DNA of 64,000 nucleotides from Nocardioides deserti (GCF_014266025.1 NZ_JACMYC010000007.1:154994-218993), one strand, 5' to 3'. Shown: positions 31,945 to 41,141, counted from the stretch's first letter. Translations and numbers: made by a program. The notes: generated from the sequence alone by a model not told the origin.

Positions 31945-33449
31945 CGCGCCTCCTCCCTCTGGACGAGCGACGGCACGAGCAGGGTGACCAGCGCCGGGTC
32001 GTAGACGTCCATCAGCTGCCCCATCGTCGGGCCACGGCCCGGCTGCGCGGCACCGGCGGACCCACCCCCGGCGGTCGGTCCGAAGGCTGCGCGGGGCAGC
32101 CCGAGGAGGTCCCCGAGCACCCCGAGGCCGCCACCGTCGCCGTTGCCGTCGGTGTCGCCGCCGAGAGGGGGCGGCAGTCCCGGCAGCTGGTTGAGCGCGG
32201 TGCAGACCGTGACGTTCCTGTTCTTGGGCTTGGCGCACTCCTCGCGCAGCTCGAGCAGCAGCTGGACGTTGCCGAGGACCTTCTGGCAGGCCTTGCTGGT
32301 GAGGCTGAGCGACTGGAGGCACTTGAGCACGTTGCCGACCACGGCGGTCGGATCGAGCTCGGTCGGCAGCAGTGTGGGCAGCGAGGTCGGGATGCCGGTC
32401 GTGCCTCCCCGCAGGTCGAGGTCCAGCTGCACCGAGAGGTTGGTGTAGTCGCCCATGTGCAGGTTGCGTGCGACCTGCGGGTCGCGGCCGACGACCTCGT
32501 CGACGAACGGGTAGGTCAGGAAGACGTTGAAGGAGTCCACCAGCGCGTCGCCGGAGTTCGCGAGCTGGGTGAGCACCGGCTGGAGCTGGCGCACCGACTC
32601 GATGGTTGCGTCCTTCGAGGCGTTGATGACCCGCACACCGACCTCGCCGAGGTCGTCGAGCGCGCGCAGCATCTTGACGAGGTCGCCGCGCTGCTGGTCG
32701 AGCGAGTCGATCGCGCTGGGCAGCTCGTCGAGCGCCAGGTCGATGGTGTCCTGCTGCTCGTCGACGTCGATCGCGAGCTGGTTCACCGACTCGATCGCTG
32801 CGACGATGTCGGCCTTGTTCTCGTCGAGGGAAGACACCAGCCGACGGGCTTGGGTCAGCACCGAGCGGGCAGAGTCCTCGCGCCCCTCCAGCGCGAGGTT
32901 GAGCTCGCTCGCGATGGTCTTGAGCTGCGCCACACCGCCGCCGTTGAGCACCAGGCTCAGCGCGCCGAGCACCTCCTCGACCTCCGGGTTGCGGCCGGTC
33001 CGCTCCAACGGGATCTCGTCCCCGTCGGTGAGCACCTCGGTGGTGCGGCTCTCCTCGGGCGCCTCGAGGGACACGAACTTCTCGCCCAGGAGGCTGGTCT
33101 GGCGGATCTCGGCCACGGCGTCGGCCGGCAGCTCGGTGTCGCCGCGGACCTCGAGGGTGACCACGGCGGTCTCCCCCTCCAGCTCCACGTCGGTCACCAT
33201 GCCGACGCTGACGTCGTTCACCTTGACCGTCGACTGCGGCACCAGGTCCAGGACGTCGGTGAACTCCACCGACAGCGTCATCGGGTCGTCGCCCGTGCTG
33301 GTCCCGCCCGGGAGCGGCAGCTGGTAGACGTCGAAGTCGCAGCCGGTCAGCAGCACCGAGCCCAGGGCGACCGCGGCCGCGGCGCGGCTGACGCGGCCGA
33401 GGCCGGCGGAACGATCAGTGGAGCGGCCGGCTGGACGACGCAGTCTCAT
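31941..33449 (-). CDS. mceE: Mce-family lipoprotein, E subunit
   Basis: 502 residues from ATG 33449. The signal peptide ends in the lipobox VLLTGC, so Cys becomes the lipidated residue; MceE is the lipoprotein subunit in other actinobacteria. MCE domain about 55-135 (VKVNDVSVGMVTDVEL), helical region about 160-330, then a Gly/Pro-rich tail. The C-terminal part is rich in LPGLPPPLGG and GNGDGGG low-complexity sequence. ATGA overlap with mceD and GTGA with mceF. Confidence 0.92.
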   Translation of the reverse strand: MRLRRPAGRSTDRSAGLGRVSRAAAAVALGSVLLTGCDFDVYQLPLPGGTSTGDDPMTLSVEFTDVLDLVPQSTVKVNDVSVGMVTDVELEGETAVVTLEVRGDTELPADAVAEIRQTSLLGEKFVSLEAPEESRTTEVLTDGDEIPLERTGRNPEVEEVLGALSLVLNGGGVAQLKTIASELNLALEGREDSARSVLTQARRLVSSLDENKADIVAAIESVNQLAIDVDEQQDTIDLALDELPSAIDSLDQQRGDLVKMLRALDDLGEVGVRVINASKDATIESVRQLQPVLTQLANSGDALVDSFNVFLTYPFVDEVVGRDPQVARNLHMGDYTNLSVQLDLDLRGGTTGIPTSLPTLLPTELDPTAVVGNVLKCLQSLSLTSKACQKVLGNVQLLLELREECAKPKNRNVTVCTALNQLPGLPPPLGGDTDGNGDGGGLGVLGDLLGLPRAAFGPTAGGGSAGAAQPGRGPTMGQLMDVYDPALVTLLVPSLVQREEAR

Positions 33450-34582
33450 CGGGTCACCTCCACGAGCCCACCGAGGCTCAGGTCGAAGCGCTTGCCCGAG
33501 GAGGAGCCGGTGCCGGCCCCGAACGGACCGGTACGGGGCAGGACGGAGTCGACGAGGTTGCACAGCGTCTCGCTGTCGTCGACCTGGTTGAGGATGCTGC
33601 ACAGCACGATGGACGGATCGCTGACCAGCTCCTGCTCGAGGTTCCCGATGTTGGCGTTGGTGTCGAGGGTGCCGGTCTGCGGGTTGTAGGTCAGGGCCAG
33701 GTTGTTCAGTGCCAGCGGCGCGGTGGCCAACGTCTCGTCGAGCGCCGCGCGCTGCTTGACCAGCACCTTGGCGACCCGGTTGAGGCCTGTGATGTTGCGG
33801 CCGAGGGAGTCGCGGTTGGTCTTGACGAAGTCGCCGACCTGGCCGAGCGCGACGGAGAGGTTGCGCAGCGCGGCGGTCAGCTCTTGGCGCTCGTCGGCCA
33901 GCAGCGAGGACACCGAGCCGAGCGAGTCGTTGAAGTCCCGGACGGTCTGGTCGTTCTCCGCGAGGGTCCCGATGAAGCCCTGGAGCTCGGCGAGGGAGCC
34001 GAACAGCTCCTCCTTGTTGTTGTCGAGGGTGGCGGAGAACCGGCCGAAGTCCTTGATCGTCTGGTTCAGCTTCGCGCCCTCGCCGGCGAAGTTCTCCGCG
34101 GTCACCTCGAGCAGGTCGGTGAGCGCACCGTCCTTGTTCGCCCCGTTCGGGCCGAGCGCGACGGTGAGGTCGTCGATGCTGGAGTAGATGTCGTCGAGCT
34201 CGATCGGCACCTCGGTGCGGCCCTCGTCGAGGATGGTGCCGTCGGCGAGGACGTCGCCGCCCTCGTACGCCGGGGTCAGCTGGACGTAGCGGTCGCCCAC
34301 GATCGACGGGGCGACCAGGACGGCCTGGGCGTCGGTCGGCAGCTTCACCTCGGCGTCGTAGCGCATGGTGACCGCGACCTTCGTGCCGTCCGGCTCGACC
34401 TTCTCGACCTGGCCGATCGGCACGCCGAGCACCCGCACGTCGCTGCCCTCGTAGAGCGAAACCGCGCGGGGGAACTGCGCCACCAGCGTCTTGGTCCCCG
34501 AGCCGCCGAAGACGGTGAGGGCGAAGACGACGACCAGCGCGACGAGCAGCAGGGGCACCAGGACCCGCTTGAGGAGCGTCAT
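33446..34582 (-). CDS. mceD: Mce-family protein, D subunit
   Basis: 378 residues from ATG 34582. Membrane helix about 5-25, MCE domain about 30-110 (GSDVRVLGVPIGQVEKVEPD), helical region and a C-terminal CNLVDSVLPRTGPFG tail. It is expected to sit in the MCE hexamer. The longer frame to 35569 overlaps mceC and is not coding. ATGA overlaps at both ends. Confidence 0.92.
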   Translation of the reverse strand: MTLLKRVLVPLLLVALVVVFALTVFGGSGTKTLVAQFPRAVSLYEGSDVRVLGVPIGQVEKVEPDGTKVAVTMRYDAEVKLPTDAQAVLVAPSIVGDRYVQLTPAYEGGDVLADGTILDEGRTEVPIELDDIYSSIDDLTVALGPNGANKDGALTDLLEVTAENFAGEGAKLNQTIKDFGRFSATLDNNKEELFGSLAELQGFIGTLAENDQTVRDFNDSLGSVSSLLADERQELTAALRNLSVALGQVGDFVKTNRDSLGRNITGLNRVAKVLVKQRAALDETLATAPLALNNLALTYNPQTGTLDTNANIGNLEQELVSDPSIVLCSILNQVDDSETLCNLVDSVLPRTGPFGAGTGSSSGKRFDLSLGGLVEVTR

Positions 34583-35559
34583 CCGATCCCACCTCCGTTC
34601 GCCAGGTCCGGCACGGGCGGCAGGTTCTGGATGTAGGTGTCGAACCAGGGGCCGTTGCCGAGCGTGTTGGCGAAGACGCGGTAGAAGGGCGCCATCAGCC
34701 GCAGGCTGTTGTCGATGTTGTCCTCGTTCTTGGTCAGCACGCCCACGACGTTCTCCAGGTTCGCCAGCGCGGGAGCGAGGTCCTTGCGGGTCCCCTTCAC
34801 GAGCGCGGTCAGCTCCTCCGACAGCGTGGAGGTCGCCACGAGCAGCCGGTGCACCGAGTCGCGGCGCTTGAGCAGCGCCCGAAACAGCACGTCGGCGTCG
34901 TTCATCAGGTCGACGAGGTCGCCGTCGCGCTCGTCGAGCACCGAGGAGACCCGGCGCAGGTTCTTCAGCAGCGAGTTCAGCTCGGTGTCGCGCGAGGCGA
35001 TGGTCTCCGAGAGCGCCGAGACGCCGTCGAGCGCTTCGCGGAACTCCTCGGGCGTGTTGCGGGTCAGGTCGGCGAGCGTGGTCAGCGAGGCCGCCAGCTG
35101 GTCGGTGTCGATGTCGGCGGAGGTCTCGGCCAGCCCCTCGAACGCCTCGACCACGTCGTACGGCGCGGTCGTGCGCTCCTGCGGGATCGTGCTCCCGGCC
35201 TCGAGCTGGCCCTGCCCCGCGGGCTCGAGCGCGAGGTACATCGCGCCGAGCAGTGTCTTGACCCGGATCGAGGCCTGGGTGAGGTCGCCGAACTCGGAGT
35301 CGGTCTTGATCTTGAACGCCACGTCGACCTCGCCGTCCTCGAGGGTGACGCTCTCGACCTTGCCGACGCGGACGCCGGCGATGCGGACCTCGTCGTCGGC
35401 CTTGAGGCCGCCGGCCTCGGCGAACCGGGCGTGGTAGGTCTCGCCGCCGCCGATGATCGGCAGGTCCTGGGCACGGAAGGCGGCCATCAGCAGTGCGACC
35501 AGCACCAGGATGCTGACCAGCCCGATGATCACGGGGTTGCGCTCGCGGAAGGGTTTCAT
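34579..35559 (-). CDS. mceC: Mce-family protein, C subunit
   Basis: 326 residues. Membrane helix about 9-28, MCE domain about 38-115 (DDEVRIAGVRVGKVESVTLE), then a long coiled region (ETIASRDTELNSLLKNLRRV) and a C-terminus GNGPWFDTYIQNLPPVPDL. Short for a C subunit but with every expected element. Four-base overlaps with mceB and mceD. Confidence 0.92.
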   Translation of the reverse strand: MKPFRERNPVIIGLVSILVLVALLMAAFRAQDLPIIGGGETYHARFAEAGGLKADDEVRIAGVRVGKVESVTLEDGEVDVAFKIKTDSEFGDLTQASIRVKTLLGAMYLALEPAGQGQLEAGSTIPQERTTAPYDVVEAFEGLAETSADIDTDQLAASLTTLADLTRNTPEEFREALDGVSALSETIASRDTELNSLLKNLRRVSSVLDERDGDLVDLMNDADVLFRALLKRRDSVHRLLVATSTLSEELTALVKGTRKDLAPALANLENVVGVLTKNEDNIDNSLRLMAPFYRVFANTLGNGPWFDTYIQNLPPVPDLANGGGIG

Positions 35560-36590
35560 CCCAGGTCACACCTCTCCGAGCCGACGGAGTAGGCCACCGG
35601 GACGGAGATGTTCGCCGGCAGGCGCACGTTGCCCTTGAAGTGGCACAGGTAGAAGTTGAAGAAGGACCCGTAGATCGCGGTGCGGCCGATCTTCTCGAGC
35701 TTGATGGGCAGCACCTGCAGCGCCCGGTCGAGCTCGGCCTTGTTGTCGTCGATGTTCTTGGTCACCCGTCGCAGCTGCTTGATGTCCTCGATGAACGGCG
35801 TGCGGATCCCCTTGACCAGGTCGGCGGTCTCGTCGGAGAGCTCGGAGATCTGGTCGAGCGAGGAGAGGATCGCCTGGCGGTCGGTCTTGAGGCCGCCGAC
35901 GAACTGGCGGAAGTTCACGATGAGCTCCGAGAGCTGGTCGTCGCGGTCGCCGAGCCGGTCCAGGACGCGGTCGAGGTTGGTGATCAGGTCGCCGATGACC
36001 TGGTCGCGGTCGGCCAGGGTCTGGGTGACCGAGGCCGTGCTGGCGAGCAGGCCCTCGAGCGTGCCGCCCTCGCCCTGGAAGACCTGGACGATCTCGTAGG
36101 AGAGCTTGTTGATGTCGTCGGGCGACAGCGCCTGGAACAGCGGCTTGAAGCCGTTGAACAGCACCGTCAGGTCCAGCGCCGGCGAGGTCCGGTCCACCGG
36201 GATCGTGGCGCCGTCGTCCAGCGCGTCGGTCGCGCCGATGCCCTGGGTCAGCGAGATGTAGCGCTGGCCGACGAGGTTGCGGTAGCGGATCGAGGCGTTG
36301 GTGGCCTCGCTGAGCGCGACGTCCTCCTCGACGGTGAACGTCACCTGCGCCCGGGTCCGGTCGACGATGTCCACGCCCTCGACGGTGCCGACCTTGACGC
36401 CGGCCACCCGGACGTCGTCGCCCTCCACCACGCCGGTGGCGTCGACGAAGACGGCCTTGTACTCCCGGGTCGGCCCGAAGGACAGGTTGCCGATGATCAC
36501 GACGAGCAGCCCGGTGGCCAGCGCCGTGACCACCATGAAGACCACCAGCTTGACGAGGTCGCCGGCGGTGCGCTTGTCGAGCAGGCTCAT
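35556..36590 (-). CDS. mceB: Mce-family protein, B subunit
   Basis: 344 residues from ATG 36590. Membrane helix about 13-34, MCE domain about 40-120 (GDDVRVAGVKVGTVEGVDIV), helical region, and the conserved B-type ending IYGSFFNFYLCHFKGNVRLP, with a paired C-terminal Cys (SERCDLG). Four-base overlaps at both ends. Confidence 0.93.
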   Translation of the reverse strand: MSLLDKRTAGDLVKLVVFMVVTALATGLLVVIIGNLSFGPTREYKAVFVDATGVVEGDDVRVAGVKVGTVEGVDIVDRTRAQVTFTVEEDVALSEATNASIRYRNLVGQRYISLTQGIGATDALDDGATIPVDRTSPALDLTVLFNGFKPLFQALSPDDINKLSYEIVQVFQGEGGTLEGLLASTASVTQTLADRDQVIGDLITNLDRVLDRLGDRDDQLSELIVNFRQFVGGLKTDRQAILSSLDQISELSDETADLVKGIRTPFIEDIKQLRRVTKNIDDNKAELDRALQVLPIKLEKIGRTAIYGSFFNFYLCHFKGNVRLPANISVPVAYSVGSERCDLG

Positions 36591-37867
36591 CGCACCGACA
36601 CCTCCGCCCCGCGGGCCATGGGAGCCACCAGGAGCGGCCCCAGGTCGTCGACCGACTCGGGCGTGGTGCCCAGGCCCGGTGCCAGCAGGCTCTTCAGCAC
36701 GGTCGCCTCGGCCGGGCTGCCGGCGTACCCCTGCCCGGCGGCGAGGAAGCCGGGAGCGACGCGGGAGGTCCCCTTGCCGGTCGGCTCGTCGATGCCGTCG
36801 CGGAAGTCGGGCTGGTGGCGCACGGGGTTGTCCTGGCTCCAGGGCGGGTTGGGCAGGTGCAGGCAGTTGGGTCCGCGGTCGTCGGCGTAGACCGGGGCGT
36901 CGGCGGGGGTGTACGGGCGCGGCTGGTTCGGCAGCAGCTCGATGACGATGTGCAGCTCGAAGCCGCGGAACGCCTCGGCCTGCAGCTTGCCGGCGTTCAC
37001 GATGCCGCGCAGCAGGCACGGGAACTGCGTGGAGTACTTCGACAGCGTGCGCAGGAACGGCTCGCCCACCTCCCCGAGGCGGATGAGGTTCTGCTCGTTG
37101 TCGTCGAGGAACGTCCCGGCGACCTCGGAGAACGACGAGACGTCGTCGAAGAGGGCGTTCAGCTTGTCCTCGCGGTCCTCCAGCGTGCCGGTGGTCAGGA
37201 CGGTGTCCTCGAGGATCGAGCCCACCTCCGGCAGCACGTCGGAGTAGACCTGGGAGACCTCGGCGGTCAGCCGGAGGTCCTCGACCAGGCGCGGGATCTC
37301 GGGGTTGATCCGCTTGAGGTAGCTGTCGAGCGTCTCGAGGTTCTCCCCCAGCGCCTCGCCGCGGCCCTCGAGGGCGGTCGCGATCGCGGTGAGCGTCCGG
37401 TTGAGCTGGGCCGGCTGCACCGTCCGCAGCAGCGGGTAGAGGTCCGAGAGGACCTCCTCGACCTCGGTCGAGACCTCCGTGCGCTCGATCGTGGCCCCCG
37501 GCTCGATCGGCTCGTCGTCGGCGTCCTCCGGGACGACGAGGGAGACGTACTTCTCGCCGAAGAGGGTCTTGGGGACGATCGAGCCGGTCACGTTCGCGGG
37601 GATCGTGTCGCGCTTGCCCTGGTGGAGGCCGAGCGTGATCTCGGCGCCGTCGGAGTCGGCCTCGAAGGCGAGGACCTCGCCGACGATCACGCCGCGGATC
37701 TTGACGTCCGCGCGCTGCGGGAGCTGCAGGCCGATGCTCGAGGTCTGCAGGGTCACCTCGTCGTAGGTGGCGAACTTCTTGGTGAAGACGCCGTAGACGA
37801 GCCAGACGGACAGCACGATCAGCGCCAGGAAGGCGATGCCGAGCAGCTTGGTGCGACGCAGGATCAC
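36587..37867 (-). CDS. mceA: Mce-family protein, A subunit
   Basis: 426 residues from GTG 37867. Membrane helix about 7-28, MCE domain about 38-118 (RADVKIRGVIVGEVLAFEAD; KTLFGEKYVSLVV), helical region 150-290, and a Pro/Asn-rich tail (FELHIVIELLPNQPRPYTPA). It is the first MCE subunit after the permeases, four bases downstream of the second YrbE gene. Overlaps mceB by four bases. Confidence 0.93.
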   Translation of the reverse strand: MILRRTKLLGIAFLALIVLSVWLVYGVFTKKFATYDEVTLQTSSIGLQLPQRADVKIRGVIVGEVLAFEADSDGAEITLGLHQGKRDTIPANVTGSIVPKTLFGEKYVSLVVPEDADDEPIEPGATIERTEVSTEVEEVLSDLYPLLRTVQPAQLNRTLTAIATALEGRGEALGENLETLDSYLKRINPEIPRLVEDLRLTAEVSQVYSDVLPEVGSILEDTVLTTGTLEDREDKLNALFDDVSSFSEVAGTFLDDNEQNLIRLGEVGEPFLRTLSKYSTQFPCLLRGIVNAGKLQAEAFRGFELHIVIELLPNQPRPYTPADAPVYADDRGPNCLHLPNPPWSQDNPVRHQPDFRDGIDEPTGKGTSRVAPGFLAAGQGYAGSPAEATVLKSLLAPGLGTTPESVDDLGPLLVAPMARGAEVSVR

Positions 37868-37871
37868 GACC

Positions 37872-38699
37872 TCACCCCGCCAATCTCACGGTCGTGGTGG
37901 TGCCCCAGATCGCCATCGACAGGAACAGGTCGATGACGTTGATGGCCACGATGCTGGTGCGGACCGCGCGGCCCACGGCCACGCCCACCCCGGCCGGGCC
38001 GCCGGAGGCGTTGTAGCCGTGGTAGCAGTGGATGAGGATGACGACGACGGCGAAGACCAGCACCTTGCCGAAGGACCAGAGCACGTCTTCTGGTGGCAGG
38101 AACCTGTTGAAGTAGTAGTCGTAGGTGCCGGTCGACTGCCCGTAGAACTGGGTGACCACGAGCCGGCTGGCGAAGTACGACGACAGCAGCCCCACGACGT
38201 ACAGCGGGATGATCGCGATCAGTCCGCCGATGACGCGGGTGGCCACCAGGAACGGCATCGAGGGGATCGCCATCACCTCGAGGGCGTCGACCTCCTCGGA
38301 GATCCGCATGGCGCCGAGCTGGGCGGTGAACCCGCACCCGACGGTCGCCGCGAGCGCGATGCCGGCGACCAGCGGCGCGATCTCGCGGGTGTTGAAGTAC
38401 GCGGAGACGAAGCCGGAGAACGCCGCCGTGCCGAGCTGGTTGAGCGCCGCGTACCCCGACAGGCCGACCTGGGCGCCGGTGAAGAACGTCATGCCGATGA
38501 TGACGCCGACCGTGCCGCCGATGACGGCGAGCGCGCCGGAGCCGAGGGTGACCTCGGCGAGGATCCGCATGATCTCGCGCGGGTAGCGCGCGACCGAGCG
38601 GGGCGTCGCCTGGAGCACGCGCAGGTAGAACGCGAGCTGGCCGCCGAGGGTGTCGAGCTGGCCCAGCGGTCGCTGCACCACGGACTTGATGCTGGCCAC
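37872..38699 (-). CDS. yrbE1B: MlaE/YrbE-family ABC permease, second subunit
   Basis: 275 residues with five or six membrane helices. The MlaE-family EE...A core reads GAMRISEEVDALEVMAIPSM. It pairs with the YrbE1A subunit and the ATPase to drive lipid movement through the MCE tunnel. Four bases from the upstream permease stop and four from mceA. Symbol follows mycobacterial usage; numbering (1A/1B) is only a convention here. Confidence 0.93.
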   Translation of the reverse strand: MASIKSVVQRPLGQLDTLGGQLAFYLRVLQATPRSVARYPREIMRILAEVTLGSGALAVIGGTVGVIIGMTFFTGAQVGLSGYAALNQLGTAAFSGFVSAYFNTREIAPLVAGIALAATVGCGFTAQLGAMRISEEVDALEVMAIPSMPFLVATRVIGGLIAIIPLYVVGLLSSYFASRLVVTQFYGQSTGTYDYYFNRFLPPEDVLWSFGKVLVFAVVVILIHCYHGYNASGGPAGVGVAVGRAVRTSIVAINVIDLFLSMAIWGTTTTVRLAG

Positions 38700-38703
38700 G
38701 GGA

Positions 38704-39489
38704 TCAGCCTGTCTTCGGGGGCACGAGCTGGAGGTAGATCGTGCTCAGGACGAAGTTGACGATGAAGAGGAGCAGGAAGGTGATGACGACCGACTCGTTG
38801 ACCGCGTCGCCGACCCCCTTCGGTCCGCCGCCGGCGTTCATGCCCTTGTACGACGCGACGATGGCCGCGATGAACCCGAACACCAGCGCCTTGAGCATGC
38901 CGATCCACAGGTCGGGCAGCTGCGCCAGGGCGGTGAAGCTGGCCAGGTAGGCACCCGGGGTGCCGTCCTGGAGGACCACGTTGAAGACGTAGCCGCCGGC
39001 CACGCCGACGACGCTGACCATGCCGTTGAGGAAGACCGCGACGAGCATGCAGGCGAGCACGCGCGGGACGACGAGCCGCTGGATCGGGTCGATGCCCAGC
39101 ACCATCATCGCGTCGAGCTCCTCGCGGATGCGCCGTGCGCCGAGGTCGGCCGCGATGGCCGAGCCGCCGGCGCCCGCGATGAGCAGCGCGGTCGCGATCG
39201 GACCGGCCTGCTGGATGACCGCGAGCACCGAGGCCGAGCCGGTGAACGACTGGGCGCCGAACTGCTTGATCAGGCCGCCGACCTGCAGCGCGATGACCGC
39301 GCCGAAGGGGATGGCGACCAGCGCGGTCGGGATGATCGTGACCGACGCGATGAACCAGGCCTGCTGGAGGAACTCACGCAGCTGGAACGGGCGCCGGAAC
39401 AGCCCACGGCCGACGTCGAGGCCGAAGGCGAAGAGCTTGCCCGCGGTCCCGACGGGGCGGAGGACGCGGGTCGCGGTGAGCGGGGCCAA
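38704..39489 (-). CDS. yrbE1A: MlaE/YrbE-family ABC permease, first subunit
   Basis: 261 residues, MlaE fold with GARRIREELDAMMVLGIDPI as the coupling-helix core and several hydrophobic helices, ending VLSTIYLQLVPPKTG. First of the two permeases; six bases after the ATPase stop. It forms the inner-membrane heterodimer with YrbE1B. Confidence 0.93.
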   Translation of the reverse strand: MAPLTATRVLRPVGTAGKLFAFGLDVGRGLFRRPFQLREFLQQAWFIASVTIIPTALVAIPFGAVIALQVGGLIKQFGAQSFTGSASVLAVIQQAGPIATALLIAGAGGSAIAADLGARRIREELDAMMVLGIDPIQRLVVPRVLACMLVAVFLNGMVSVVGVAGGYVFNVVLQDGTPGAYLASFTALAQLPDLWIGMLKALVFGFIAAIVASYKGMNAGGGPKGVGDAVNESVVITFLLLFIVNFVLSTIYLQLVPPKTG

Positions 39490-39495
39490 GGTGCC

Positions 39496-40449
39496 TCAGC
39501 CGCCCGTCGTCATGGTCATGTTCTCCTCGAACGACCCGGGAGGCGGGGTGATCCCGTGCTCGCGGCACCAGGAGCCGGGCTCGCGCTGGCTGCGGCGCGG
39601 GATGCCGTTCGAGGGCTCGAGCTGCATCGGGATCGGCGGCAGCGGCGGCAGCTCCTGGTCGGCCTCGGCCGCGAGCTCGTCGGCGTCCTTCTCCTCGGAC
39701 ATGCCGATCGGGCCGACGCGCTGGGCGTTGAGGAACTGGCGGACCACCGGCTCCTCGGAGCTCAGCAGCATCTCGCGGGGACCGAACATCGCCAGGTGCT
39801 TGTGGTAGAGCAGGCCGATGTTGTCCGGCACGGTCCGGGCGGTGTTGATGTCGTGGGTGACGATGAGGAACGTCGCGTCGATCTGTGCGTTCAGGTCGAC
39901 GATGAGCTGGTTGAGGAACGCCGTGCGGACCGGGTCGAGGCCGGAGTCGGGCTCGTCGAAGAGCACGATCTCGGGGTCGAGCACGAGCGCGCGCGCCAGG
40001 CCGGCGCGCTTGCGCATGCCGCCGGAGATCTCGCCCGGGAGCTTGTCCTCGGCGCCGAGGAGGCCGACGAGGTCCATCTTCTCCATGACGATCGACCTGA
40101 TCTCGGACTCGGACTTCTTGGTGTGCTCGCGCAGCGGGAAGGCGACGTTGTCGTAGAGGTTCATCGAGCCGAACATCGCGCCGTCCTGGAACAGCACGCC
40201 GAACAGCTTGCGGATCTCGTAGAGCTCCTTCTCCGAGCAGCTCGCGATGTCGGTGCCCTCGATGATGATCGAGCCCTTGTCGGGCTTGAGCAGCCCGATG
40301 AGCGTCTTGAGGAAGACCGACTTGCCGGTGCCGGACGGGCCGAGCATCACGCAGATCTCGCCGGCGGGGACCGTGAGGGTGACGTCGCCCCAGATGAGCT
40401 GCTTGCCGAAGGACTTGCTCAGGTCCTCGACCTTGATCTCCACGCCCAT
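39496..40449 (-). CDS. mceG: Mce lipid-transport ATPase (MlaF/MceG/Mkl family)
   Basis: 317 residues from ATG 40449; the frame open to 40530 is leader. Walker A GPSGTGKS (about 35-42), signature ISGGMRKRAGLARAL, Walker B EIVLFDEPDSGLDP and the H-loop VTHD are intact. The C-terminal extension (GSWCREHGITPPPGSFEENM) is beyond the ABC core. It powers the YrbE/Mce complex. In Mycobacterium tuberculosis the ATPase gene (mkl, Rv0655) is separated from the mce operons but lies between rplL and rpoB; here it heads a full mce operon at that same place. Confidence 0.94.
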   Translation of the reverse strand: MGVEIKVEDLSKSFGKQLIWGDVTLTVPAGEICVMLGPSGTGKSVFLKTLIGLLKPDKGSIIIEGTDIASCSEKELYEIRKLFGVLFQDGAMFGSMNLYDNVAFPLREHTKKSESEIRSIVMEKMDLVGLLGAEDKLPGEISGGMRKRAGLARALVLDPEIVLFDEPDSGLDPVRTAFLNQLIVDLNAQIDATFLIVTHDINTARTVPDNIGLLYHKHLAMFGPREMLLSSEEPVVRQFLNAQRVGPIGMSEEKDADELAAEADQELPPLPPIPMQLEPSNGIPRRSQREPGSWCREHGITPPPGSFEENMTMTTGG

Positions 40450-40476
40450 GTCAGTCCCTCTCCCCAAGCCGAGTGG

Positions 40477-40494
40477 CCCCGTCGTCCGACGGGG
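40477..40494 (-). other. Leader hairpin A upstream of mceG
   Basis: CCCCGTCGTCCGACGGGG can form a 7-bp stem with a 4-base loop. It touches the second hairpin (40495-40513) with no spacer, about 28 bases before the mceG start. A tandem stem at this place may attenuate the operon. Confidence 0.4.
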
Positions 40495-40513
40495 CACGGT
40501 GCGGCGCACCGTG
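40495..40513 (-). other. Leader hairpin B upstream of mceG
   Basis: CACGGTGCG and CGCACCGTG face each other around one base. In RNA the stem would be about 7-8 pairs with a tight loop. As double-stranded DNA it is also a 19-bp palindrome, so a protein site is the alternative. Confidence 0.4.
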
Positions 40514-40559
40514 CGGTCACCGAGCCCCACTCGTCGGTAACAACGGATCGTCCGCGGCG

Positions 40560-40594
40560 AGGTTACGCGACGAGGCGACGTGCGTCACGTGACG
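40560..40594 (-). promoter_or_regulatory. Predicted mce operon promoter with a 12-bp palindrome over its -35
   Basis: On the minus strand GTGACG (40588-40583), 17 bases and TAACCT (40565-40560) form a plausible promoter. The perfect palindrome CGTCACGTGACG (40583-40594) contains the -35. This is the layout of a repressor site (TetR or GntR class regulators control mycobacterial mce operons), but no regulator gene lies nearby. Confidence 0.45.
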
Positions 40595-40671
40595 GATGTC
40601 TCGTGAGGCCGAACCGAGACGTCACGGCTCGTAGCCTCGGTCGGACTGTGCTGACCTGCACAAATGACAAC

Positions 40672-40705
40672 GGGGCGGCCACCTCCCGAAGGAGGCGGCC
40701 GCCCC
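40672..40705. terminator. Terminator hairpin downstream of rplL
   Basis: GGGGCGGCC-A-CCTCC and GGAGG-C-GGCCGCCCC form a long stem (14 pairs, one mismatch) with loop CGAA. It lies 43 bases after the rplL stop and separates the rplJL transcript from the mce operon. Confidence 0.85.
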
Positions 40706-40748
40706 GGTGCTGCGGTCCGCGCCGGTCACCCGGCGCGGACCGACGAGG

Positions 40749-41141
40749 TCACTTGAGGGTGACGGTGGCGCCGGCGCCCTCGAGGGCCTCCTTGGCCTTC
40801 TCCGCGGCGTCCTTGGCGACCTTCTCGAGGATGGCCTTGGGGGCCGACTCCACGAGCTCCTTGGCCTCCTTCAGGCCGAGCGAGGTCAGGGCGCGGACCT
40901 CCTTGATGACGTTGATCTTCTTGTCACCAGCGGACTCGAGGACGACGTCGAACTCGTCCTGCTCGGCAGCGGCCTCGCCGCCGCCGGCGGCACCGCCGGC
41001 AGCCGGGGCAGCGGCCACGGCGACCGGGGCGGCCGCGGTGACGCCGAAGGTGTCCTCGAACTGCTTCACGAACTCGGAGAGCTCGATGAGGGTCATCTCC
41101 TTGAACGCGTCGAGGAGCTCGTCGGTGGTGAGCTTCGCCAT
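40749..41141 (-). CDS. rplL: 50S ribosomal protein L7/L12
   Basis: 130 residues. N-terminal dimerisation region ([20 protein letters not shown]), Ala/Gly-rich hinge (about 38-58) and the C-terminal factor-binding domain ([32 protein letters not shown]). L7/L12 dimers form the ribosomal stalk that recruits translation factors. 84 bases after rplJ, ended by a strong hairpin. Confidence 0.98.
   Translation of the reverse strand: MAKLTTDELLDAFKEMTLIELSEFVKQFEDTFGVTAAAPVAVAAAPAAGGAAGGGEAAAEQDEFDVVLESAGDKKINVIKEVRALTSLGLKEAKELVESAPKAILEKVAKDAAEKAKEALEGAGATVTLK

Noticed and set aside
40495..40513. The palindrome as a rho-independent terminator of the mce operon
   Set aside because: It lies upstream of the first mce gene and has no U-tract, so leader structure or a protein site is more likely.
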